Shown piece after piece: positions 26,087 to 33,511 of a stretch of 64,000 nucleotides of DNA. Position 1 is the stretch's first letter, and the number at the start of each line of letters is the position of its first letter. Position numbers and translations under genes: made by a program. Origin of the DNA: Afifella aestuarii (GTDB taxonomy: Bacteria; Pseudomonadota; Alphaproteobacteria; Rhizobiales; Afifellaceae); assembly GCF_004023665.1 (NCBI RefSeq), contig NZ_SAUF01000001.1, positions 721,001 through 785,000 on the forward strand, written 5' to 3'. The notes under the pieces were generated by a model. That model made no database searches and was not told where the DNA came from. It worked only from the letters and a program-made list of their open reading frames with translations.

Positions 26087-27043
26087 ATGCGCCACTTCCT
26101 CGATTTCGAAAAACCCGTTGCCGACCTCGAAGGCCAGATTCAGGAGCTGCGTCGGCTGCAGGAAAGTGATGACAGCGTTTCCACCGACGAGGAAATCGCC
26201 AATCTGGAAACCAAAGCGCGGGATGCGCTCAAGGGCCTCTATGCCAAGCTGACGCCCTGGCAGAAGGCGCTCGTCGCCCGCCATCCCGACCGGCCGCACG
26301 CGAGCCGTTACATCTCCTCGCTGATCAAGGATTTCACGCTTCTTGCCGGCGACCGGAAATTCGCCGAGGACCGCGCGGTTCTCGCCGGTCTCGGGCGGTT
26401 CCGCGGCGAGCCAGTCGCTGTCCTCGGCCAGGAGAAGGGCTTCGACACGCAGTCGCGGCTTAAACACAATTTCGGCATGGGCCGGCCGGAGGGTTACCGC
26501 AAGGCGGTCAGGCTCATGGAAATGGCCGATCGTTTCGGCCTGCCGGTGATTGCTTTCGTAGATACTGCAGGGGCTTACCCGGGGGTCGGGGCTGAGGAAC
26601 GCGGCCAGGCAGAGGCGATCGCGCGCTCCACGGAAGCCTGTCTCGGGCTCGGCGTGCCGAATGTCTCCGTCATCATCGGAGAGGGCGGATCGGGGGGCGC
26701 GATCGCGCTCGCGACGGCCAATCGCGTCTATATGCTCGAGCATGCGATCTATTCGGTGATTTCGCCGGAAGGCGCCGCATCGATCCTGTGGCGGGATTCC
26801 ACACGCGCCGAAGAGGCCGCCACCGCGATGAAGGTGACGGCCGAAGATCTCAAGAATCTCAAGGTGATAGACTCTATCATCAACGAGCCAGTCGGCGGTG
26901 CGCACCGCGATCCGGACGCCGTGATCGCCGCCGTGGGCGACGTCATTGCCGGCGCGCTCGGCGAATTCCGCGGCCTGCCGGCGCACGATATCCGGCTGCA
27001 GCGACGGGAAAAATTCCTGGCGATCGGACGCAGTCTCGGCTGA
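26087..27043 (+). CDS. accA: acetyl-CoA carboxylase carboxyltransferase subunit alpha
   Basis: 318 residues, full length. With AccD it transfers CO2 from biotin to acetyl-CoA, the first step in fatty-acid synthesis. The N-terminal MRHFLDFEKPVADLEGQI and the crotonase-type oxyanion region FVDTAGAYPGVGAEERGQAEAI with GEGGSGGAIALA are clear. It lies 115 bases downstream of xerD. A TTGACA hexamer at 26034-26039 could be a -35 element, but no matching -10 was found. Confidence 0.96.
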   Translation: MRHFLDFEKPVADLEGQIQELRRLQESDDSVSTDEEIANLETKARDALKGLYAKLTPWQKALVARHPDRPHASRYISSLIKDFTLLAGDRKFAEDRAVLAGLGRFRGEPVAVLGQEKGFDTQSRLKHNFGMGRPEGYRKAVRLMEMADRFGLPVIAFVDTAGAYPGVGAEERGQAEAIARSTEACLGLGVPNVSVIIGEGGSGGAIALATANRVYMLEHAIYSVISPEGAASILWRDSTRAEEAATAMKVTAEDLKNLKVIDSIINEPVGGAHRDPDAVIAAVGDVIAGALGEFRGLPAHDIRLQRREKFLAIGRSLG

Positions 27044-27103
27044 TTCCGCGGTCTCAAGCCGCGTTGGGAGATTTTTGGCCAATTTGACCGGGGAAAAGTG
27101 CCG

Positions 27104-27162
27104 GACACCGCGAAATTCGCGGTGTCTGCGACGATTCCGTCACACTCGGCGAAATTCGCGGT
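27104..27162. repeat. palindrome plus second copy of its 14-base core
   Basis: GACACCGCGAA (27104-27114) and TTCGCGGTGTC (27116-27126) form an 11-base perfect inverted repeat around one base. Its core GCGAAATTCGCGGT (27110-27123) recurs exactly at 27149-27162. The element lies between accA and the L,D-transpeptidase gene. No T tract follows, so it looks more like a double regulator site than a terminator. Confidence 0.55.
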
Positions 27163-27262
27163 CTCTCCAGCAGGAAATCGCCGCATTTCGTTGGCTTAAA
27201 CCTCCCGGCAACGATATGCCTTTAGAAATCCGCAAGAGACAGGGGAAGAGGCTCTTCGGGTC

Positions 27263-28465
27263 ATGATGACAGCACTATTTTCACGCGCTGCGCGCGTCGC
27301 GGCTCTCATCGTTACAGGTCTGGCGGTACTCATCCTGGCCGGCTGCAACGATTTCGAGGGCATGGCCAAACATCTTCGGCCGCTTTCGCATTCCACCAAA
27401 TCGCTCATCGCCAAAAAAGGCATGAGCGAAACGAGCCCGATCCTGGTTCGCCTGTTCAAGGAAGAATCGGAGCTCGAGGTTTGGAAGCAGGAGAAGGCGA
27501 CCGGCCGCTACGCGCTCCTCAAAACCTACGACATCTGCAAATGGTCGGGTAAGCTCGGGCCGAAGCAGCAGGAGGGCGACCGCCAGGCGCCGGAAGGTTT
27601 TTATACGATCACTCCCGCGCAGCTGAACCCGAACTCCTCCTATTATCTGTCGTTCAACATGGGCTACCCGAACGCCTATGACCGTTCGCTCGGGCGCACC
27701 GGCTCGCATCTCATGGTGCACGGCGCCTGCTCGTCGCGCGGCTGCTATGCCATGGACGACGACCAGATCCAGGAAATCTACACGCTGGCGCGGCTCGCCT
27801 TTCAGGGCGGCCAGAAATCCTTCCAGGTGCATGCCTTCCCGTTCCGCATGACGCCGGAAAATCTCGCCAAGCATCGCCGCAACGAAAATTACGCCTTCTG
27901 GAAGATGCTGAAGGAAGGCAGCGACGTCTTCGAACTCACCCGCCAGGAGCCGAAAGTCGCCGTGTGCTCGAAGCAATATGTCTTCGGCACCGAGCGCCAG
28001 GCCGGCATGAGCTATTCGCCGAGCGCCTCCTGCGCCCCGAAGGTGGACGATTCGGTTCGTCTCGCGGTCGCCAAGAAGCGCGCCGAGGACGAGCTGCGCG
28101 AAGACAAGATCGCGAGCAATCTCAACGACCGCGACTATGCAAAGATCGCCGTCGCCGACCTGATGCGCGATCCGCGGCAGAAGAACGAAGTGCCGCCGAC
28201 GCTTCTGGCGCTCGCCCGTGGCACGATGCCGGCCGAGGCGGCGACGCCGAACGCCCCGCAGAATGCCCCGATGTCGACGCCGGCCGATGCGCCTGTGATG
28301 ACGGCGAGCATTCCGGAACGTTCCGAAAGCGGCAAGACGGGTGCGGAGACGCAGGTCGCCTCCGAGACTCCGGCAGGCGGAGAGCCCGCGATGGCGACCG
28401 CCTACGCGCCGCAGCAGGAAGAGGACGCCGGCCTCTTGTCGCGGCTGATCAAGAAGGTCTGGTAG
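27263..28465 (+). CDS. lipoprotein L,D-transpeptidase (YkuD family)
   Basis: 400 residues. The N-terminal signal ends in a lipobox LAGC with Cys28 as the lipidation site, so it is probably anchored to the outer membrane. The YkuD catalytic motif is complete: His153 in MVHGACSSRGC and nucleophile Cys161. Such enzymes crosslink peptidoglycan through meso-DAP or attach proteins to it. The C-terminal 130 residues are Ala/Pro/Glu-rich and likely disordered apart from a short basic end. It is flanked by a palindromic element upstream and a strong terminator downstream. Confidence 0.9.
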   Translation: MMTALFSRAARVAALIVTGLAVLILAGCNDFEGMAKHLRPLSHSTKSLIAKKGMSETSPILVRLFKEESELEVWKQEKATGRYALLKTYDICKWSGKLGPKQQEGDRQAPEGFYTITPAQLNPNSSYYLSFNMGYPNAYDRSLGRTGSHLMVHGACSSRGCYAMDDDQIQEIYTLARLAFQGGQKSFQVHAFPFRMTPENLAKHRRNENYAFWKMLKEGSDVFELTRQEPKVAVCSKQYVFGTERQAGMSYSPSASCAPKVDDSVRLAVAKKRAEDELREDKIASNLNDRDYAKIAVADLMRDPRQKNEVPPTLLALARGTMPAEAATPNAPQNAPMSTPADAPVMTASIPERSESGKTGAETQVASETPAGGEPAMATAYAPQQEEDAGLLSRLIKKVW

Positions 28466-28532
28466 CGACCCTCGCTGGCCGCGGCCTTCCGGGCCAGGCC
28501 AGCGATTTCAAAAGACGGCTTCAAAGCACATG

Positions 28533-28560
28533 AACGGCGCGGGCGACCGCGCCGTTTTTT
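28533..28560 (+). terminator. rho-independent terminator of the L,D-transpeptidase gene
   Basis: AACGGCGCGG (28533-28542) and CCGCGCCGTT (28547-28556) form a perfect 10-base stem with a 4-base loop, running into six Ts. It lies 68 bases after the stop. Confidence 0.92.
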
Positions 28561-28701
28561 GTTTGGCGCACGCTCATTCTCCGGTTTCTCTCGCGCATTC
28601 TCGGCGCTGCCGTGGGGCATTGTCGCGACCCCCGGTTTTCGCCCGCTATGCCGTTCACGCGCGATCCGGGCTTAAAGTGGCGCGGGCTTTCGGCCGCGGC
28701 C

Positions 28702-29868
28702 TTATCGGGCCTCGGTGCATCTTCGGGCGGCCGGAGCCCCGAAAAGGCCGACGCGCTCGTATCCCATCATCCCGGCCGCGAGCCCGATGGCGGCAAAGAC
28801 GATGACGGCCTGATCCGGACCGAAGGCGTCCAGGATGAAACCGAAGAGGGGCGCTCCCGCCGTCTGGCCGATGGCGATGGTGAGAAAGCCGATCATCAGC
28901 CCCGTCGCCGGGCGATCGGAAAGTGCCGCCACACCCCAGACGAGGTAGATTCCGGTCAGCATCACATAGGCCGCGCCGAAGAGAGCGCCGCCTGCGAGCG
29001 TCGTTGCGGGGGTGGCGAGGGCCGAGCCGGTCGCGAGGATGCCGAGCGCCATCATCGTCAGAAAGGCACGATGCGTCCGGTCGACGCCAAAGCGTTTCAC
29101 CAGGGTGCCTGCCGAGGCGCCGGCAATTCCCGCAATGCCGATGGCGGTCCACAAAACGCCGATGCCGCTCGTGCCCCAGCCGAGCCTTTGCGATGCGATC
29201 TCGCCGCCGAAGGACCAGAGGGAGGTGCTTGCGGCGCCCATGAGGAAATAGGCTGCGACGAGGCGCATCAAAGGTCCGGTTACGGGTGGCAGGTGACTGC
29301 CTTTCGCGGAGTTGCGCCGCGTTGGCGGAACCGCGACAGCGGCTGCGAGCGCCACGACAACGGCAAGTGCGGCGAAGCCCGCAAAGGCGAGACGCCATTC
29401 CCCGCCGATCGCCAGGGCGACGGGGCCTGAGAGTGCGACACCAGCACTGGTGCCCGCATTGATCGCGGTGTTGGTGGCGTCCTGCCGCTCGGCCCGGACC
29501 GAGGCTGCGACCGCCGCAGCCATGGGCGGAGAGGCGAGGCCGGTGCTCGACCCTGCCAAAAGCACGGCGCCGGCCAGCCAGGCGGCATTGGGCGCGGCGG
29601 CGATCGCGGCCATGCCGGCCGCGGCGACGAGGGCCGCCGCAATCGCCACGGCGCGCGCCCCGAAACGCTCGGTGAGGACGGCCGAGGCAATGATCGTGAG
29701 GCAATAGCCGAGAAAGGATCCGCCCGAGAGGACGCCCGACAGCGCCGGGCCGAGCGATAGATCGGCATCGACCTCCGGCAGAAACAGACCGAAGGCGAAA
29801 CGCGCAAAGCCGTAACAGACGGCGATCAGGCCGAAACCGACGGCGCCCAGGCGAAGGGCCGGTTTCAC
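28702..29868 (-). CDS. MFS transporter
   Basis: 388 residues with about 12 hydrophobic helices and an MFS-type half-repeat: VLTERFGARAVAI in the first loop and VKRFGVDRTHRAF in the second. It is probably an inner-membrane exporter. The start overlaps the stop of the TetR-family regulator gene by four bases, so regulator and pump form one operon, the classic layout of a ligand-induced efflux system. No substrate can be named. Confidence 0.87.
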   Translation of the reverse strand: MKPALRLGAVGFGLIAVCYGFARFAFGLFLPEVDADLSLGPALSGVLSGGSFLGYCLTIIASAVLTERFGARAVAIAAALVAAAGMAAIAAAPNAAWLAGAVLLAGSSTGLASPPMAAAVAASVRAERQDATNTAINAGTSAGVALSGPVALAIGGEWRLAFAGFAALAVVVALAAAVAVPPTRRNSAKGSHLPPVTGPLMRLVAAYFLMGAASTSLWSFGGEIASQRLGWGTSGIGVLWTAIGIAGIAGASAGTLVKRFGVDRTHRAFLTMMALGILATGSALATPATTLAGGALFGAAYVMLTGIYLVWGVAALSDRPATGLMIGFLTIAIGQTAGAPLFGFILDAFGPDQAVIVFAAIGLAAGMMGYERVGLFGAPAARRCTEAR

Positions 29869-30407
29869 GGGCGTTGTCCGGCGTCAGCGTCGGCGACAAG
29901 GATTGCCGCTGCCCGGCGTGCCGCCGCGACCGCGGCCGGGCCCCGATAGACAGAGGCTGCCGTGGCGCCCTCGTAGAGGACCAATATCTCTTCCGTCAGG
30001 TGCGCGCTTGCCGCCTCGCCGAGTTCGGTCACGAGGATCTCGGTCAGGCGTTTGCGGAAGGTTTCTTTGTGGGCGAGAACGGCGGCACGCACTTCCGGGA
30101 TGTTGCCGCCGGTCTCTCCGAAGGCTCGCAGGAAAAGGCAGCCGCGGGCGCCTTCTTCCCGCACCCACGTCTCCAAAGCCGCAAAGATGCCGTCGACGCT
30201 CTCGAGGCCCTGGAACGTGCGCATGAAGCGGTGATCGCGCTCGGCGAGGACGGCGGCCATCAGGTCGGTTTTGCTGCCGGCGTGCTTGTAGAGGGTGCGC
30301 GTGGACATGCCGGCGGCTTGCGTCAGCCGGTCCATTCCGGTGGCGGTGAAACCGTTCAGGTCGAAGAGCTGTTCGGCGGCGGCGAGGAGCCGGGTTTTCG
30401 TTTCCAT
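29865..30407 (-). CDS. TetR/AcrR family transcriptional regulator
   Basis: 180 residues. The N-terminal TetR helix-turn-helix is clear: LAAAEQLFDLNGFTATGMD, then LTQAAGMSTRTLYKHAGSK. The C-terminal ligand-binding half is helical and variable. It is encoded upstream of and coupled to the MFS gene. A 14-base palindrome just ahead of its ATG is the obvious autorepression site. It probably represses its own operon until a small molecule binds. Confidence 0.9.
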   Translation of the reverse strand: METKTRLLAAAEQLFDLNGFTATGMDRLTQAAGMSTRTLYKHAGSKTDLMAAVLAERDHRFMRTFQGLESVDGIFAALETWVREEGARGCLFLRAFGETGGNIPEVRAAVLAHKETFRKRLTEILVTELGEAASAHLTEEILVLYEGATAASVYRGPAAVAAARRAAAILVADADAGQRP

Positions 30408-30420
30408 CGCAGGGCATGTA

Positions 30421-30434
30421 AAACGTACGTTTTA
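30421..30434. promoter_or_regulatory. palindromic operator upstream of the TetR-MFS operon
   Basis: AAAACGTACGTTTT is a perfect 14-base palindrome starting 14 bases before the regulator's ATG. It extends imperfectly to a TGTA/TACA pair on the outside. The position fits autorepression by the TetR protein. Binding is inferred, not shown. Confidence 0.65.
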
Positions 30435-30561
30435 CATTTCAAGGATCGGCTTCGAAATCCGCTCGGCGTGCGTGGTGTGCGGGCACGGACGGCTGCCGTT
30501 CGGCCGATGGGTCGCTCTCACAGAGTGTGAGGGACAGGGAGGCCGTCCAGGGGAGGGCGAC

Positions 30562-31101
30562 TTAGCCGCTCGCTGGGAGATGCCTGTTGCCTGAGTCCGG
30601 TGTTGCGGGAAGAGGGGGGATTGCGATCCGGTAGAATTTCGTATCGACGTCGACGAGCGGGAAGGCTGGCGGCAGCTCGGTCTTGTCGATCTCCGCAAAG
30701 CCGTTCTTCTCATAGAAGCGGTGCGCCGCGAGAAACTTTGCCGTCGTGCCGAGGAAGATCTCGGCGAGGCCGCGTTCCGCCGCGGCGGCGAGCGCGGTTT
30801 GCAAGAGCCCTGAGGAGACGGAGTGCGGGCGACCGCGATGGGTCGCCGCCACGAACATCTTGCGCAAGGCGGCCTGGTTGTCGCCGATGTCCTTGAGCGC
30901 GATCGTGCCGACGACGCGACCCGCGTCCTTCGCCACCCAGAAATCGCCCTTGCCGACCCGGTAGAAACTCTCGATGGCGAGAAGGTCGGGCTGTTCCTCC
31001 AGCGTGATCGGGATCGCAAATTCGCGCTGCTGGATCGGCAGGATGAGATCGAGCACGCCCTGCTGGTCGGCTTTCTCGTAAGGGGAGATCGTGGCGGGCA
31101 T
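30562..31101 (-). CDS. GNAT family N-acetyltransferase
   Basis: 179 residues. The GNAT fold is seen in a central acetyl-CoA strand VVGTIALKD followed by ALRKMFVAATHRGRPHSVSSGLL, close to the R/Q-x-x-G-x-G/A loop but here less canonical (HRGRPHSVSS), and FLAAHRFYEKNGF near the C-terminus. It likely acetylates a small molecule or a protein terminus. It is transcribed toward the TetR-MFS genes but separated from them by about 150 bases. Substrate unknown. Confidence 0.85.
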   Translation of the reverse strand: MPATISPYEKADQQGVLDLILPIQQREFAIPITLEEQPDLLAIESFYRVGKGDFWVAKDAGRVVGTIALKDIGDNQAALRKMFVAATHRGRPHSVSSGLLQTALAAAAERGLAEIFLGTTAKFLAAHRFYEKNGFAEIDKTELPPAFPLVDVDTKFYRIAIPPLPATPDSGNRHLPASG

Positions 31102-31304
31102 GGATGTCGCGGCCTCAAAGGATGCGTTTGGGTGACCGAGCTTATCTCGAAGGCGGCAACCTGAGGCAGGGCATCTCGCATCTTTTTCGACCGTCTTGCC
31201 GGGACAGGCCGCACGGCATTGGCCGCATCGTCACGGGCTCTCCCGGACGCTGAAAGCTGCAGTTTACGAGGTGACGATGCGTCGATAGCTGGCCGGTGAG
31301 CCGG

Positions 31305-31511
31305 CTAGAATATGATGCGCGGAACGCGACGCAGGACGAAGCTTCCCGCCATCAAAAGCAGTGAGATTGCCACCATATATGCGCTCAGCCGGTCCCATGC
31401 CGGTGGGGTATTTGGCAGCAAGCCAAGGATCCCGCCCACGAACAAGCCGCTCCACGGAATGATGGCCCCAAACAGGACGCAAACAGCGCAGCCGCCGGAT
31501 TTGCTAGTCAT
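31305..31511 (-). CDS. 68-residue small membrane protein
   Basis: Two hydrophobic segments: CAVCVLFGAIIPWSGLFVGG near residues 8-30 and AYMVAISLLLMAGSF near residues 44-60, with a basic end. The ATG at 31511 lies inside the last codons of the upstream small gene (8-base overlap), suggesting coupled translation. No family is recognised. A longer frame to 31625 overlaps the neighbour and is rejected. The region is less GC-rich than the core genes. Confidence 0.55.
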   Translation of the reverse strand: MTSKSGGCAVCVLFGAIIPWSGLFVGGILGLLPNTPPAWDRLSAYMVAISLLLMAGSFVLRRVPRIIF

Positions 31512-31731
31512 CTGCTTCGTCCTTTCCAAAGAAGTCATCGACCTTGAAGCCGTGGCATAGAGCTTCGTAGCCCCAGCAGGCGGCGATGAACGTTCCCCCG
31601 ATGATCCACAGGTAGCCGGGCCCAAATAAATAGGTCACCAAATTATCGACGGAAGCGGAAAGAGCAAGAAAAGCGGCGCCGGCGCATCCCGCGACCTTTA
31701 GCGCACAGCGCCGCCTGTTCACTTCCGTCAT
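31504..31731 (-). CDS. 75-residue small membrane protein
   Basis: The start at ATG 31731 has GGGGGA eight bases upstream and is preferred over an in-frame ATG at 31755. One hydrophobic segment (VAGCAGAAFLALSAS) is followed by LVTYLFGPGYLWIIGGTFIAACWG and an acidic tail KVDDFFGKDEADD. It overlaps the next small membrane gene by 8 bases, so they form a two-gene unit. No family is recognised. Confidence 0.55.
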   Translation of the reverse strand: MTEVNRRRCALKVAGCAGAAFLALSASVDNLVTYLFGPGYLWIIGGTFIAACWGYEALCHGFKVDDFFGKDEADD

Positions 31732-31980
31732 CTGCAATGTCCCCCGCACTGCCATTCGACGCTTAGATACTTCATGCGCAGTGGATCAACTTTTGCGGGA
31801 GCGCACTCCTGGTTCAAGACGCGTCGTCGTCACACGGTGCATTTGGGAAGAGCGGCGCCGCAGCGCCTTTCCTGCACGCCGGCTCTGACCGCAGACCTCG
31901 CGCTTTTATTGGGCTGCTTGTCTGCTCAGAGACGCTGTGTTCTGCACGCGGGACGGCGACCGACGGGCTCGCATGTCACC

Positions 31981-33330
31981 TCATCCCTTGGCGCGGACGG
32001 CGCGGTTGGCCAGGAAATCCATTTCGGCGGCGCTTTCCCGTGGGCGATGGGCGCGTTTTTTCGGGGGTGCGCTCGGATCCCCGGTTTCCATGACCGGCTC
32101 GGGGAGGCGGTGCGGTGTCGGCCCCGCCCAGGCATAGAGCGCCACGGGCTCCGAAAAGCCTCTGAGCGTGTGTTCGCCGAGCGGCGTCCAATGGGCGGGG
32201 GCGTGGTCCGCGACTTTCTGGACAGCAAGCGCCGGCACGCCGAAAACCTTGGTCATCGCCTGAACGCGCGCAACCTGATTGACGATCGGGCCGATCACCG
32301 AAAATGACAGACGCGAGGCCGTGCCGATATTGCCGAACATGACGTTGCCGCGCGTCAGCCCGACGCCGTAATCGAGCGGCTCTTCCCCGGCCGCAATTCG
32401 GGCCTCGTTCAAGAGCGCGAGCTTCTGCCAGCCCTTTTCAATGGCGCGGCTTGCCGCCTGCGCCGCTTCCGTTTCCGATGACCAACAATCGAGCGAGAAC
32501 AGCGCGATCACGGCGTCGCCGATGAAATTCAGGATGTCGCCGCCTTCCTCTTCGATGGAGGCGGCGATGCAATCGAAATAGGAATTCAACAGGTCGATGT
32601 AATCGGCGCGCGGGATGCGCTCGGCGAAGGCGGTCGAATTTCTGAGGTCGCTGTAGAGGATGATCGCCGGCACGGTCTCGCCGTCGCCGCGATGGATCTG
32701 GCCGCCGAGCACGCGCGGGCCGGCGCGATGGCCGAGATAGGTTTCGGCGATCGTATCGGCCATGCGCGACAGGATCATCACCTTGCCGGAGAGGGCGAAG
32801 CGGCGGGTGACACGCTGAAGCGCCGCGATCTCGCCATCCGAAAAGCCGGTCGGGCGGGTGCAGCAATACGAGACGATGATGCCGCTGCGCGAGTTCGCCA
32901 GGCCGGTGCCGGGGATGGCGAGATCAATCGCAAAGGCGACATAGTCGGTGAAGCCTTCGTCGGCGAATTCCTGCAGGACCGGGAAATCGACGAGTTTCTC
33001 CGGCCCCTGCAGGGCGCGCCGGAAGACGTCGCCGCCGCTCTCCACAAGCACCTTGAAAGGGCTTTGCCGCCACGCCTCGCTGATATGGTCGGGCTCGGGA
33101 TTGTAGGCGATCTGCTCGAAGGCCACTTCCTGGCCCTCGCGCCAGATGACCGCTTCCACCTGAAAGAGCGGGTGGAGCGTGGTCCAATTGACCATGGCGC
33201 GGCCGATCGGGATGCCGACGCCGAAGATGCGGTCGCACATGCCTTGAAAAAGCTCGGTCGGGTCGGGCTCGCCAAAGGCCTGCTCGACCAGCCAGGAGGT
33301 GACGCTGTCGACGAGTGTGCTTGAGGACAT
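31981..33330 (-). CDS. class III adenylate/guanylate cyclase domain protein with atypical substrate residues
   Basis: 449 residues from ATG 33330, with AAGGA six bases upstream; the in-frame ATG at 33390 is weaker. An N-terminal GAF-like sensory region covers about residues 40-190. The catalytic domain keeps both metal aspartates (Asp228 in YSDLRNS, Asp272 in IGDAVIALF) and the transition-state pair Asn351/Arg355 in VNQVAR. The two positions that normally choose adenine (Lys, Asp) are Asn268 (GGDILN) and Pro348 (IGPIVN). It may make cyclic nucleotides with altered specificity. It lies downstream of secA behind a terminator. Confidence 0.85.
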   Translation of the reverse strand: MSSSTLVDSVTSWLVEQAFGEPDPTELFQGMCDRIFGVGIPIGRAMVNWTTLHPLFQVEAVIWREGQEVAFEQIAYNPEPDHISEAWRQSPFKVLVESGGDVFRRALQGPEKLVDFPVLQEFADEGFTDYVAFAIDLAIPGTGLANSRSGIIVSYCCTRPTGFSDGEIAALQRVTRRFALSGKVMILSRMADTIAETYLGHRAGPRVLGGQIHRGDGETVPAIILYSDLRNSTAFAERIPRADYIDLLNSYFDCIAASIEEEGGDILNFIGDAVIALFSLDCWSSETEAAQAASRAIEKGWQKLALLNEARIAAGEEPLDYGVGLTRGNVMFGNIGTASRLSFSVIGPIVNQVARVQAMTKVFGVPALAVQKVADHAPAHWTPLGEHTLRGFSEPVALYAWAGPTPHRLPEPVMETGDPSAPPKKRAHRPRESAAEMDFLANRAVRAKG

Positions 33331-33404
33331 GAAAGATCCTTGGCCGACACCGAGAGCCGCCCGCGCCTGTGGCACGAGCGGGGATGTCATCCTGAGCTGA
33401 TGTT

Positions 33405-33441
33405 CAAAACAATTCTAGCCGGCCGTGGGTGGGCCGGCTAG
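33405..33441 (-). terminator. rho-independent-like terminator of secA
   Basis: On the minus strand CTAGCCGGCC and GGCCGGCTAG (33432-33441 with 33415-33424) form a perfect 10-base stem with a 7-base loop, followed by AATTGTTTT. It lies after the secA stop and before the cyclase start. Confidence 0.75.
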
Positions 33442-33465
33442 AGCGGTGGTTGTAGGGCCCGGCTC

Positions 33466-33511
33466 TTTAGACGAGCGCGCCGTGGCAGTTTAGACGAGCG
33501 CGCCGTGGCAG
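33466..33511. repeat. 23-base tandem duplication spanning the secA stop codon
   Basis: The 23 bases at 33489-33511 encode the last secA residues (CHGALV) and the stop. They are repeated exactly and immediately at 33466-33488. The second copy is non-coding, so the protein is unaffected. This looks like a recent slippage or unequal exchange event. Confidence 0.9.
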
